Of a stretch of DNA of 64,000 nucleotides, positions 42,563 to 56,582 are shown one piece after another. The notes under the pieces are model-generated. The model was not told the DNA's origin. It did not search any database and was given only the letters and a program-made list of their open reading frames with translations. The stretch is from Urechis unicinctus (lineage: Eukaryota; Annelida; Polychaeta; Xenopneusta; Urechidae), in NCBI GenBank assembly GCA_034190875.2, contig CM067343.1, positions 37,780,789 to 37,844,788 on the forward strand. The letters are read 5' to 3'. Made by a program: the position numbers and the translations under genes. How positions within the stretch are numbered: position 1 is the stretch's first letter; the number at the start of each line of letters is the position of its first letter.

Positions 42563-43100
42563 TAATCTGGATAACAAGTCGTTCGTTAGCGTTTATCTAT
42601 TTATACTAGTGCATTATGACTGATGACAGCACAACATGTCGTTAACTTACTTTTGATATGCCAACCAGACGTTTGAAGTGGCGTTTCAATTCGTGAAAAA
42701 TGCATTGTGGAGGAATTTAATCAGTGTCCTTTGTTTGATGTCACATGATACATTATTGCGCCGCAGCGCGCCTTACTGTAAAGGGCTTAGAAGTCTACAT
42801 TGCCTTTGTCACGCCATCCTTATTAGATTCCCTGAATGACAGTGGCCTGGAAAACTGCACACAAAATATATCATAACCTTTTATCACATAGCAATGGTAT
42901 TGGTCGGCATTTCATTTTTGTGTGCATAAAGACTATAGCTCAAGTGACTAGTGCTGATCAAAAGCAGTTTAGAAAATTGAAACTTAACCTGGTTGCGTTG
43001 GTTTGGACCATGTTTATCAGTTCATCCAAATGGCATCAGTCAGAAGAGGGATTGACTTATTTTCATGCGCATATTTGAATTGCATGTAACATACATTCGT
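42360..43100 (+). repeat. Family B sub-repeat S1, copy 2 (right end of tandem unit 1)
   Basis: It is homologous to 37,346-38,085 but clearly more diverged from it than from 50,928-51,663, its exact counterpart in unit 2. It ends in ACATACATTCG, where the tandem junction starts. Confidence 0.85.
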
Positions 43101-44447
43101 TTATTTAAACATTTAAAGTAGCATGGAATAGGCGGAAAAAATACTTGTTTTCACTTTTTGTACTTTGTATAATGACGTGATAAGAGTACCTATTCTCTCC
43201 TCGCTGATATCTCTGAAACGGCTCTATTTACACACATACAATTTAGTCAGTATTTAGAACTTGGCCTCGTGATAATCATTGTAACAGTATTTAAAGCATT
43301 ACGTTATGTAAACAAGGCGCGATCACAGTCCCGTGTGTGAACTAATAAGTCAAGTATTCATTTTGTTTAGAGATAACATTTGTTCGTGTAATATTGCTGA
43401 TACCGTATTGCTGGTCGTCCAACTTGCCGTTGGAAGACATGCCGTTGGCGCTTGTTCTTATCTGGTTCTGCTTATCAATATACCCTTATTAAGAGGGCTT
43501 AATAGACAGTTATTTCATGTTCTACCCGTGTATTTGATTGAACTACAGTCAGATGGAAGGCGTCTCGGTGATGCTCTAATCAACCATGTAATGAAACAAT
43601 AGCAAACACCTGGATTGTACAAGCATTCGTCGTTCTAACGTCCATTGAATATGCTTTGAACGGCGTTCTGAAGGCATTACGATTTCTTCTGTGAAAGCAC
43701 ATGATAAAGCTGTTATCGCCACATGATGACAGTATCGCCGTCACATGCTATTACATTTCCTCAACGGAAATAATTGCTTGTGAACATATCAAATGTTCGG
43801 GTGCAAGCCAGGGGCGGGACATTAAAGTCATGCAAACTAGCCAGTTACCACCACATACGTGTCATCTGTCCGTCTATGGGCATATATAGGGTTACTTGCT
43901 CATCATTAACGTTCATAGGCGTTATTAGTGAGCTATTGGTTGTGAGTGTTTTGTAGCTTTCCGGGAAAACTACTCAATTCACGTTGATACAAACTAATGT
44001 GTTTTAAAGATATTCATCCGCACAGGACATGCCACGTCAAAAGGGGTGCTCATTGCGGTCAGAAGTCATGCTAACATGATTGCGAGCTTGCTGAAACGAG
44101 CAATATGTGCTTGTCAATTATATTATCCTTTAGGTCTACACAATTGATCTAGCACAACTTGATATACACCTACTGGGTTTATTCTCCGAAAAATACATAC
44201 CGACAAAAACAGTCACGAAAAACTGCGACGTAGGTTAATTTTCAGTTTGTTTTGCGCCATCTGGTATCATTCCTGTATAGCACTACATCGCTGAATTGTG
44301 ATATTGCCGCTTAACAAATGCACTTGCGAAATAACCTTGTCCGCCAAGACTCGGACGACAACCCTTTTCCGAATATTCTCTGACCTTACTTTTTATGTTA
44401 ATCAGCAGCAGCACGAATAAAAGCAAGAAAATAATTCTAGGAATAAA

Positions 44448-45195
44448 ATGTTGATTGTAGGACTATACTTAAATGTCGTAGATACAGAACCCCTATACTT
44501 GGAAACCTTAGAGCCCTTGGATCAAGTTAATTTGTTTCTACCTCGCTGCCTTGGATGGTCTTTGGTCAGTGTAAGGCACCTTCCAATAATGAGGCAAAAG
44601 TCGGGAAATTGTCATATTCTTCCAGTAAGAGTATTCTACATATTTGATGATCATACCAAAGGCGGATTAATATAAAGTGGATAGCAAGTCCTTCGTTGGC
44701 GTTTATTAATAAATACTAGTACATTATGACTGATCACAACACCACATGTCGGTAACATACTTTTGATATGCTAACCAGACGTTTGAAGTGGCATTTCAAT
44801 TCGTGTAAAATTTAATCAGGGTCCTTTGTTTGATGTCACGTGATACACTGCTGCGCCCAAAGCGCACCGTACTGTAAAAGACTATAAAGTCTATATTGCA
44901 TTTTGTCAAGCCATCTGAATGACAGTGGTCTGGAAAACTGCACACAAAATATATCATAACCTTTAATCACACAGCATCGGTAATGGTCGGCATGTCAAAT
45001 TTTTGTGCATAACGGCTATTGCTCAGGCGACTAGTGCTGATCAAAAGCAGTCTGGTTAATTGAGACTTAACAAGGTTTCAGTTGGTTTGGACAACGTTTA
45101 TTAGTTTATCCAAATGATGCGCGTCAGAAGACGGCTTGATTTATTTTGCTGTGCATATTTGAATTACATATAAAATAGTTCACAGTTGAACACAA
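44448..45195 (+). repeat. Family B sub-repeat S1, copy 3 (internal to unit 2)
   Basis: Closest to 37,346-38,085. It contains an open 75-codon frame (MLIVGLYLNVVD.. to DDHTKGGLI) that aligns start-to-stop with a frame in the old copy B1 at 8,286-8,059. A 17-bp stretch present in unit 1 (CTTCGGCTATAATCTAG) is missing near 45,177. Confidence 0.85.
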
Positions 45196-48100
45196 GGTGA
45201 AGTAGCATGGATTACATGAACGAATGACATGAAATCTACTGTGCCGAACACAATGATCAAACCACTATTTTCTACGAATGGTATCGGATACGATAAAATG
45301 ACCATTTTTATTCAGTCCACCTAGCAAAACCGCTGGCCGCACCCATGCATATATATTTGTTCTGCTCCTATTTCGTAACATTGCGGATATTTCATTGAGC
45401 TAAACAATAGATGCGCATTGCGACAGAATATCTTTGCATTGGGTCAATATCATGTGAAATTCTAATGCATATAATGGCAGGTTCATAGCACGTGATATTT
45501 CGACAACAAAAATCCTTGGTAGCAGCATCTGGCTAGATTGTTGCACCCGAGTTAATTGTCCACAGCGTCTTAACATAACTGACCGAACCTATATTCATGT
45601 GCTGAGACGGTATTGCCGTAAGGAGCCAATACGATCAATATAAACATTCATAATAGTGTACAGTCAACGGAATCAACTGTTTTGCTCGCTTAGCGCGTTT
45701 ACGTGTATTACCAACAACAGCATATTCAGGCCGATATCACATAATTTTGTACGTGTAGCCAGGCATGGTATTATACTTTTTATATACCAAGCTTACCTTT
45801 ATCGCAGGGACACGACACAAGGCATAACTGAGAAAACTCAGGTGGCAAGATTGCGCCAGTGATATTCTTATGGCTACGTTACCATGGAACGCAAATAGGT
45901 TTACATTTAACGATTCAATTTCACAGTCTTTATATTAGAGTCAATGCTGATGCAGAAGTTCTTTGACAGATAGACAGTGAAACAAAACATCCCACCGCGA
46001 CGTTCACAACATTCTGTCTAAGATGCGCAATTAGTCGCACATAAACAAGCATATTTTCTAGTTTAATATTGGAGTAGAAATTGTAAACTTGCAGATTTGG
46101 TAAAAGCTTGAGCGCCGTACTGGAGTTGTCTTTTAGCACGAAGAACGTGTTATAGCTGGTCACCGCCTTATAGTGTTTGCCTTATTTATTCCAATATTTG
46201 GATTTGTTCAGTTATCCTGATGATGATAAAGACAGGCGCTAGCACTGAGGCACATTAACTTAGTGCCCAGTAGAATGATTTGCAGCCGTGTTCGTCAAAG
46301 CATAACTGACATGTTTCTAAAACCTACACAAGGGAATTGCAGTAAGGTATTTTACACTGACATCACTTTGTTTGACAGTCTTATTGCCATATGTACTATA
46401 TTGCATTGGCTTATCAGCATACAAGACCATATGACTCGGCTTGTGGGGCTAATATGGGTAAGAGACGTTTATGAACAATCAACTTAAGTCGAACAACTGC
46501 AATTTAAGTGCCATTGCAATACAATATGATCCAATGATATCCCAGTGCAATTTTCAGTATGTATGAGCAGATATCGACCATTTCCCCTAATGATATTGCC
46601 TTGCTTGAATATAATCATTGTTGACGTTGGCAATGATAAATGCTCTGTTTATATTTATATTGCCTCCTAAGGCAATAATGTTGAGTGATTGTAGCTCTGA
46701 TTTTGCTCTGACTGCGACCATCGAATGGGCTAATCATGCTTAAATAGTATGCTCACCTACTGTTCAGTAACGATTAAGATGTGTTTATCCATCACTCGTC
46801 CTTGCTAGAATGAGCGTTTGGGCGTGGACGATAATGATTCTAGGTCATTCGATGCTGACGTGTGAAAAGGATATTAGTCAAATGATGATAGATACTGCAG
46901 TGATAGTATCGTTGAATGCGTTAATGCGGGAGATGTACCAAGATAACAGGTGTAATCAACCCATATTTCTCTTTTGCGCGATTGATGTATGTCTAGGTGT
47001 TCACAATACATGTCGGTCGGAGGCTTTTGTCACCTAATCGGGTGGATCTGAGCTCTATCAGAGGCTAATTTCATAACAAAAGAAGACTGAGAACATGCCC
47101 AAAAGCCGCTAATGCAAAATGTGCTTCGCATTCGAACTTGCTATTAGGTGTAGTATCCAATAATGCCCGTCTCAGAAGACCGCAATATACATGCCATGTA
47201 ACCGACGGGAACATTCATCTCAAGAATCACTCGAGCAAAGTCAAAAGGGAAGCAGTTTTCTCCGTATGGTGCAGCTTGACACTTAAGAGGATTTGAACGG
47301 TTCATAAACACATATAAGAGGCTTTCCCTGCATCTGGATGGACCATAATTAGTCCATGAGAAGGCATAAATGTGGTGACCAAATGAGGCATAATTATACG
47401 TTCAGCGACACTTTCTGTATGGACCCTCCCATCATGGTATATTTGCAGCCCCATCATCATGTTAACAGTATTATTTTGCTCGGTCTTGGTTGTTGATCCG
47501 TCCCCAGTGTATTTACCCCATCTAATGTTCAAATAATTATCACGTTATTAGCTCGATGGTCCCTGTCGACGGCTGCTTCTAAATATCATATAGTAAACAC
47601 TATTATGTAATTTACACAAATTTGTCCCGTGACATGTTCTTTAAAACGCTCGTATGATTTCTTTAATTGTGTTATCAACACACTTATGCTAATACACATC
47701 GTTAGTAGCTATGCTTTACTTAAGTGGCTTTTGCCCACAAGCAGCAAACACAGCATTGAGCTGATATAGCTTTATGATTTAATTACTTAAGCTGTATCCG
47801 ATGATTATTATCACAATATGTTTACTTGGTCAACACATTAAGTACTGAATTAATGTACCATACATTTGAAGAGGGGTCCTCCCGCATATTTTGAATGAGG
47901 CTGCCTAGCAAGCTCCGAAGCAACTGCTTCTTGGAAACAAGAAGTTTAAAGTATTCAGACTTGTAGTCGTTGTGCTGCGCTGTAGTCTATTATAATAGAT
48001 CCATAGCCATTTTTGTTGTCGGTAACTACTGTTCTGTAGTCGTTGGTTACAGTTTTGATCGATACAAAGATTAGAACTCAGTTATGATGATGTTGTTATT

Positions 48101-50927
48101 GACGCATCCTTAGTGACCTGGCCAACGGTGCCCAGCCTATCCTTTATTGAAGCAGGAGCAGTTTTGTAGTGGCTGCGGAGGGGAGGCGGCGATGCTTTAG
48201 TTTGAACATCCCGCGGGCGTTGACAAGACACATAAGCTGTCAAATGTGGACGGTTACTATGCTCCAACATTCATTTTATAATATAGGGAGCTATATGGCG
48301 GGACGAAAGCTACTAATTAGCTTGTGGATGTAGTCTACAACTGCAACGATAAATATCTGACGAAATCTACATAATGTAACCGTAACAACAGTACCACCGA
48401 TGCAGTTCATGGTTTAAGGGAGTTTGACGTTTATCGACTAACCAACACGACTAAATGCAAATATGTATTCTAGCCCTATAATTTTATCAAAAATTGATCA
48501 ACATATTTTTCGGCTCAGTATAACTTGCCATGCAAACAACCCAAACATTATTTAGTTGCGGCATTAAAAGTAGTAATGTAGAATCACGACAAACCTTGGT
48601 CGCCTTATGTGGGGCTGCGACGCCTCTTTAAGTTTTAACATTTAAATTTTAGTACTATTTACCAGTTACATGAAAATTGTAGATAAATTGACTGTACATG
48701 CACCAGTACGACCTCTTGTATAAAGTAAAGTATGCTGTTATACTGATGATTCTCGTCGCCTTTAGCGCTCACATTGTTATTTGTTTGATTATTGATTGTC
48801 GGTTATCACTGCAGTTGACACATAAATGTTTGTTACTATACCCTAACACAAAAAAATTATATCAGATGTGTTTCTTACCAGTAGGTTACATGCCGAGCGG
48901 TTGTCTTATTGGCATACCATTACATCGAGATATGGAGTGTTAATGATTAAGGACGGAATCAAATGGGTCTAATGCAGCGTACTTTTGATTGGATGAACGC
49001 AAGCCATATTTGTCGATGACTTAAAATGAGTAGATTGGAAAAGAGAACAAAAGCTGAATCTAATGGGTCAATCCGCTTTATCTAGCAAGATCTCGTTTAT
49101 ATCATCGTCGAACGTGAAGCAATGATGCAGCTGGACCTAATGACTTGCTGCAAAATATGCGGATATCAAATGATAATCAAACGGAATATGTTAATGTCTA
49201 CAAAAATAATGACGATGCCTTTGTTACTGAAATTGATCGACTCGATTGTTGTTAGCAGCTTGTGCTGAATAGACGTAAGCGGATTAAGGTTCTCAATTTA
49301 ATGGTAATAAGATATTGTCATAACCAATTAATTGTCGTTTATCGATGTATGGCTGTTAGTCACTGAGATAGCACTAGTCCAAACTAAACAAGCAAGCTTA
49401 ACAGTAAGATTATATGAGTATAAATTTATATTAGAATTCTGTAAGTACCATATAACGATCCCAGAAGGACATTATTAATGTGACCCTAGACGGAAAACAA
49501 ACGTTAGAGCTTTGTTAGCTCGAGTGTATGCGCATAAATTATCCCACGTGTTGTGGGATTTTGTAGCTTTTACCTGTTGCAATGAGAGTTACTGAGACTG
49601 ATAAGAATCGGAATATAATTGTCATTTAAAGACTTTTCAATAAATGTATTACTACGAATCATGTTTTCTTATTATAATAATTTGATTAAGTGCGGTTGTA
49701 ACATGTTTTCTATCCTATAACTATAATAGTTATTTTCCCCTGTTCTATATGACTGGAAGGGCCCCGCGGTATGTTTCAGCGTTTATGTGTTCTCCTATCA
49801 CTATTTTAGACACCCGGAAATAAGGATTCTTGAATTATCATCAGCTTTTCTATTCATGGCCATTAAATGCCACCATGTGCCTAGTTGATATTGATCTATC
49901 AACCTACGTATAATGATATGACGCCGTTTGCTTACACAAGTGATTTACTGCCGTTCATTTTAATCGCGAATGCAGTTTGAATCATTAGCGGCTCTATCAA
50001 TTACATATGGCTGGTGTGTATTACAGTTCGTACCAACAACGCGCCAGCACAACTGAGACAATTATCCCTGCCAGTTGCAAAGCGGCTCATTAATTCAAGT
50101 TCATAAGATCACTTGATGAAAAAAGTAATAATTGAATGGGCGTTGTATATGGCCCTTGAGAAGGATCTAATGAACTGGCTGGCGTATTTTGTTCATAGTT
50201 CGATGTTTGTCATAACACTGGTTCGGAATATCTTCTCATATATCGTCTCTTAGTATCTTATCGGGATCCGCCAATGTGGCTAAATAGGCAAAGGTTTGCG
50301 CCTACACGCCAGTGGTGTAAAATCATGAGGCAATATTCTCGGAATTGAAAACCGAAATCAAACGCCGATGCAATATAGCTTAGATTGCAATACGTATGAA
50401 ATAGTGTTTGTACAGTACTTTACAAGCTGGACGACGAGCTGATCTAAAGCTAGCATACGCAACCTGATGCCGCCACCATAAATCCGCCTGAGGTATGATC
50501 ATTTATTTTGTAGAATGCTCCGAGTGAATAAACAATTTCCCATTGAAAATGAATCAACATAGAAATGATTGTGCTGATCTCCTGTATGTAACACTGACCG
50601 TATCCATATCTATTGCTTTGTCCATGGGAATAACCATTGAACACTAAACTAGCACAACATGCCGGAGGTCGATTACAAAGCAATGCTTATGTCACGTTAT
50701 GCGATTTATGACTGTCAATAACGCTTGCTCTGGTGACGATAACGTGACCGGTTGATGTTATTGTCTTGGTGTCGATATTATTTTAATGCCGATGTGATTG
50801 TATTTTATGAAGAAAGTGGAGTCAGATATTTGCGTTTTTACCCCTTTCCCTATTCTTGACGTCCAAATCTATTTTTTCTCACTCCTGTTATCTAGCTGGT
50901 AGGACGATAATTCGATAAGGAATAAAA

Positions 50928-51663
50928 TGTTGATTTTAGGATTTGACGTCAATGTCGTAGATACCGCCGTCCCTATACGTGGAAACCTAGGGGCCCTTGG
51001 ATCAGGTGAGTTTGTGTTGATGGTCTTTGGTCGGTGTTAGGCACCTTCCAATAATGTGCCCACAGTCGGAAAATTATTCTAGTCCGAGCATTCAACAAAA
51101 TAGATGAAAACACCGATAGCGGATTTATATAATCTGGATAACAAGTCGGTCGTTTGCGTTTATCTATTCATACTAGTGCATTATGACTGACGACAGCACA
51201 ACATGTCGTTAACTTACTTTTGATATGCTAACCAGACGTTTGATGTGGCGTTTCACTTCGTGAAAAATGCATTGCGGAGGAATTTAATCTGTGTCCTTTG
51301 TTTGATGTCACATGATACATTATTGCGCCGCAGCGCGCCTTACTGTAAAGGGCTTAGAAGTTTACATTGCCTTTGTCACGCCATCCTTATTAGATTCCCT
51401 GAATGACAGTGGCCTGGAAAACTGCACACAAAATATATCATAACCTTTTATCACATAGCAATGGTATTGGTCGGCATTTCATTTTTGTGTGCATAAAGAC
51501 TATAGCTCAGGTGACTAGTGCTGATCAAAAGCAGTTTAGAAAATTGAAACTTAACCTGGTTGCGTTGGTTTGGACCATGTTTATCAGTTCATCCAAATGG
51601 CATTAGTCAGAAGACGGGTTGACTTATTTTCATGCGCATATTTGAATTGCATGTAACATACAT
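50928..51663 (+). repeat. Family B sub-repeat S1, copy 4 (right end of unit 2)
   Basis: Nearly identical to 42,360-43,100. Here the sequence runs on into S2 at 51,664 without the junction found at 43,100, which identifies the right breakpoint of the tandem duplication. Confidence 0.85.
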
Positions 51664-54600
51664 CCGTTGTAATGTAGTGCACAGTTGAACACAATGTGAA
51701 GTAGCATGGATTACACAAACCAAGGACATGAAAGCTACTGTACCGATCACAAACATCACACCATGTTTACACAGTCCACCTGGAAAAAAGCTTGCCGCTC
51801 CTGTTCATATAGCTTTGTTCTATTGTTATTTCATAACATAGCGAGTGAATGCTGATTGGTGGCTGTACTCCGTAGATGGCTGAGTTTGATACTGTGACCG
51901 GATATTTCATTGAGCTGAGCAATCGATGCGCATCGCTACAGAATAGCCTTGCAATTGATGAATATCGTGTGACAATCTAATACATATAATGGCAGGTTCA
52001 TAGCATGTGATATTTGGACAACCAAAATCCCTGGTAGCAGCATCTGGTTAGGTTGTTGTCTACGATTCAAATGTCCACAGCGTCTTAACATAACGGACCG
52101 AAGCTATATTGTTGTACAAAAGTGTGAAGCTAAGACGGTATGGCCGTAAGGAGACGATGCGATCAATATAAACAATCATATTTATGTACATTCGTGTGAA
52201 GTCAACGGAATCAACTGTTCTGCTCGCTAAGTGCGCTTACATGCATTATGCTTTTTATACACCATGCATACTTTGTCGCTGGGACACGACACAAGGTATG
52301 GCTGAGAAAACTTTGGTAGCAAGATTGCGCCGGTGATATTCTTATGGCTACGTTACCATGGAACGCGAAGAAATTTACATTTTACAATACCATTTTACAG
52401 TCTTTCAATTAGAATCAATGCTGATGCAGAAGTTCTTTGACAGACGCGACGCTTACAACATTCTGCCCAAGATGCGCAATTAGTCGCACATGCACAAACA
52501 GTATGCATATTTTCTGATTCAATATTGGAGTAGAAATTGTAAACTTGCAGATTTGGTGAAAGCCTGTGTGCCGTGCTGGGGTAGTCTTTAAGCACGAGAA
52601 GCATGTTATAGCTGGTCACCGCCTACTAGTGTTTGCTTTATTTATTCCAATATTTCGATTTGTTCAGTTATCCTGATGATGATAAAGACAGGCGCTAGCA
52701 CTGAAGCACATTAACTTAGTGCCCAATAAAATGATTTGCAGCCGTGTTCGTCAAAGCATAACTGACATGTTTCTAAAACCTACACAAGGGAATTTCTATA
52801 AGGTATTTTACACTGACATCACTTTGCTTAACAGTGTAATTGCCATATTTACTATACTGCATCGGTTTATCAGCATACAGGGCCATATGACTCGGTTTGG
52901 TAGGCTAATGTGGGTAAGAGACATTGATGAACAATCAACTTAGGTCGAACAACTGCAACCTAAGCGCCAATGCAATACAATATGAACCAATGATATCCTA
53001 GTGAAATTTTCCGGTATGTATGATCAGATATCGACTATTTCCACTAATGATATTGCCTTGTTTTAATATAATCATTGTTGACGTTGGCAATGATAAATGC
53101 TCTGTTTATATTTATATTGCCTCATAAGGCAATAATGTAGAGTCATTTTAGCTCTGATTGTGCTCTGACTGCGACCATCAAAAGGCTAATCATGCTTAAA
53201 TAGTATGCCCGCCTACTGTTCAGCAACAATTAAGATGTGTTTATCCATCACTCGTCCTTGCAAGAATGAGCGTTTGGGCGTGGACGATAAAGATTCTAGG
53301 TCATTCGATGCTGACGTGTGAAAAGGATATCAGTCAAAATGATAGATAATGCAGTGATAGTATCGTTGAATGCGTTAATGCGGGAGATGTACCACGGTAA
53401 CAGGTGTAATCAACCGATATTTCTCTTTTGCGCGATTGATGTTAGTCTAGGTGTTCACAATACACTTCGGTCTGAGGCTTTTGTCACTTAATCGGATGGA
53501 TCTGAGCTTTATCAGAGGCTAATTCCATAACAAAAGAAGCCCCTTATGCAAAATGTGCTTCGCATTCGAACTTGCTATTAGGTGTAGTATCAACTAATGC
53601 CCGTCTCAGAAGACCGGAATACACAACTAACATGCCATGTAACCGACTAACACAGTCATCTCAAGAATCATTCGAGCAATGTCAAAAGGAAGCAGTTTTT
53701 CTCCGTATGGTTCAGCTTGACACTTAATAGGTTTTGAACGGTACATAAACACCTGTAAGATGCTTTCTCTGCATCTGGATGGACCATGATTAGTCCGAGA
53801 GAAAAGATAAATGTTGTGACCAAATGAAGCATACTTATCCGTTCAACGACGCTTTCTATATGGACCCCTCATCATGGTATATTTACAGCCCCATCATCAT
53901 GTTAACAGTATTATATCGTCTGCATTGTTTGGTTGCGGGTGTTGATCTATCCCAAGTGTACTGACCACATATAATGTTCAAATAATTTCCTCGTTATTAG
54001 CTCGATGGTCCCTGTAGAGGGCTGCTTCTAAATGTCATATAGTCAACACTATTATGTAATTTTCACAAATTTGTCCCATGACATGTTCTGTCAAACACTC
54101 GTATGATTTCTTTAACAGCGTTATCAGCACACTTATGCCAATACACATCGTTAGTAGCTATGCTTTTCTTAAGTGGCTTTTGCCCAGAAGCAGCAAACAC
54201 ACCTATGAGCATTGAGCTGATATAGCTGTATGATTTTATAACTTAAGCTGTATCCGATGATCATTTGCACCAGGTGTTTACTTGGTCGTTATCATCAAAG
54301 ACAAACTAGCAAAATTTGGCATTTGTTCCGTTTGTCCTAAGAACAAATAATATTGGCGCAAATGACCCCAAGAGAATATTGTAATCGACAAAATCCACAT
54401 GGAAGTAAATATCGTGAAAAACTTTGTTATAGATGCTGACAAGCGTACGTAAAGTCACAATGCATTAGGTATTGCCGTGGATGTGCCTTGTGCGTTGTGA
54501 GCGAAACAGGCGGCATGATGACTTTGTTCACCAGAGTTCTCCATCAATATAAAAGTAAAATAACACCTTGTTGCAAGGAAAAAAGTGACACAGGTTAAAA

Positions 54601-55365
54601 TTGTGCTCATTTGGTCACATTGCTTTTTAACGGTTTATCAACAGCGCTGGATACTAGCGAATATTTCAACATGCCTTGAAAACTGTCACCCAGTTGAATG
54701 TACAAATTCTATTCAAGTGGCTAAATTTTTTACTTAAATACTCCAATCGCCATATTTTCTGTAAATGGAGGTGATCAGTTGCCGACGTCAATGTTAAACA
54801 ATAAGTACCCATAGATTGGTGCAATGACAACGGTGTGGAAAGTCAGCAGCCAATTTCACAACTATCTAAGCGTTGGTGAGCTTTTCGGCACGGGAGAGTG
54901 TTTGTTCTATTACTCATGTTATAACACCGTTCCGGTGTATTATGGTCATGAGAAAATGATAACCCTTTGTTACTATTAAAATCCTCTACCTGATGAGTTG
55001 CAATGTAGTTTGAGAAATGAGCGTGTAAAGCCTTGGATGTATTCATCGTATTATACAACAAGTAAGATTTCTGATGCCGGGTTGTATTGCTATGTCGCTG
55101 AAACGCATGGGACCTAGATGTTCAACCATTATAATCCCTCAATGCATGATTCATTACGCTTTGGATCATTGTAAGTGCGAGCCGTGATATGATCGAAATA
55201 ACTATGTTGAGATTTTAATTGTGGGATATTTGAGAACATGCCATTTTTACGAAATCGGTACAAGCAGGTATTGATTTTCTATCACGTCGAACAGTGAAAA
55301 TGATAAAGCCGCGGATATCACCCATTTGCACTGTCACTTGTACCCGTTTACATAGAGATTGCAGC
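51664..55365 (+). repeat. Family B continuation after the tandem pair (S2-S3-S5)
   Basis: 51,664-54,270 is homologous to 45,196-47,860 in the same order but noticeably more diverged (roughly 80-93% depending on the stretch). 54,270-55,365 departs from the tandem units and instead matches 27,830-29,045 of copy B2. It therefore represents the ancestral right part of family B. Similarity ends near 55,365 / 29,045, which may be a true element end. Confidence 0.85.
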
Positions 55366-56568
55366 TCTGCAGTATAGTATACACCATCAACGATACAGTG
55401 AATTATTTTTGTAGCTGGGGCTTTGTCAAATTCTACACATGTGTGAGATTTTGAAGGTCTCTATTATCATCAGTAATGGGCTTAATAAGTGGAATGTGGT
55501 GCCATCTCAACGAAACCAGTCAGCACTGTCATTGAGAGCTGGTTTTGCAAAGAAATCAAAATTGCCAAAAAAGTCTTATATTACATGATAAGCAATCATT
55601 GCTGGAAATTTCACTTAATAACTGATTGACAATTTGTCTAGTCATTTGCAATGGTCCTTTATCGTACTGCAACAGCTGCGCATCACTCGAATGTATGTGA
55701 ATTCGATCAGTTCACCTTAAAATGTCCATTTATTTTGTAACAAAACGATTTGATGTCAAATATTTGACGGTTAATATGTAATGCCATTGATATGAGCATG
55801 AATGTCATTGGACGGTATATCGACAGCGTGATAAATTATTTAATCAATATGCCTTCCTCGATTACTATTATTGAATGCGCACAAACCGGGGATGGGAGTG
55901 GATTCAAGTCAAATCGACAACTGCAAGCATTTTTACGCATAAAAAAAATACTGCATGTGTTATTGTACGAAATAGACATCAAACATATATATGGCGTATG
56001 TTTATCGTTTTATGTCTACTGTCCGTGGTCACTTCTTATGCCACTTATTTACTATGTAGTATAGGAATACCTTTGTGTAACGCTTGCCTTGGTTTCTAGG
56101 AATATTGTATGCGCTAGCGGCTATTTTTCATTGTTTTATCCTACGCTATCCTACTGTGGCTAGCGACGTAAAACGCCCAAAGACGGCTAATCAATATTAA
56201 GCTTTCCAGCTCTATTGATTCAATACCTAACTTCAAACCATTTCTCAGTTCAAGCATTATGAAGTAGTTGTTATTATACAATGCTCATAGGTTAATGAAG
56301 AGCAGATACAAAACGCCATAAACATTTCTCACAATGTAGAGGGTTCTGATCAATCAATATACATCATTATTGATTAACTTGTATATCCACATTTTATGAT
56401 ACGAAATATCATATTAAATTTAATGCCGTGTCTTACTAAATGCTACTGAATTATCTACCATTCAAAATATTACGATTGGTATTGAGATGTATGTCTATGG
56501 ATTCTCACCTCATAGCTGTTTGCGAAGGAGAACAATAGTATCGCAATAAGTTGTATGAATGTATTGTA

Positions 56569-56582
56569 GGGGGGGGGGGGGG
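56569..56582 (+). repeat. Run of 14 G
   Basis: A pure G homopolymer in AT-rich DNA. It is prone to sequencing length error and polymorphism, and it can form G-tetrad structures. Confidence 0.95.

Larger units (their letters stand above)
35737..43100 (+). repeat. Family B tandem unit 1 (recent duplicate, with deletions)
   Basis: It begins GTAGCATGGAATAGGCGG and is nearly identical to unit 2 (43,119-51,663). In about 220 bases compared one by one from 36,195 I count four differences. Relative to unit 2 it keeps 35,911-36,194. It lacks about 1.39 kb (unit 2 45,196-46,586) at the join 38,086, lacks 20 bp near 37,488, and lacks about 70 bp near 38,367. It contains ORFs of up to 110 codons (40,692-41,024), but unit 2 has frame-breaking changes in the same places, so I do not call genes. 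Confidence 0.9.
43119..51663 (+). repeat. Family B tandem unit 2 (about 8.5 kb, most complete copy)
   Basis: It is a direct duplicate of unit 1 with the same order of segments: head 43,119-44,447, S1 44,448-45,195, S2 45,196-46,586, S3 46,588-47,860, S4 47,860-50,927, terminal S1 50,928-51,663. It lacks the 285-bp block 35,911-36,194 of unit 1, the break being at GCATT(T)AC. The 75-codon ORF at 44,448-44,675 is open here, but only fragments are open in the other plus-strand copies. No transposase, integrase or polymerase motif was found on either strand. Confidence 0.9.

Noticed and set aside
35737..55365. Tandem repeats as a satellite array or CRISPR-like array
   Set aside because: There are only two full units of about 8 kb with internal mosaic structure, not a short-unit array, and the genome is eukaryotic.
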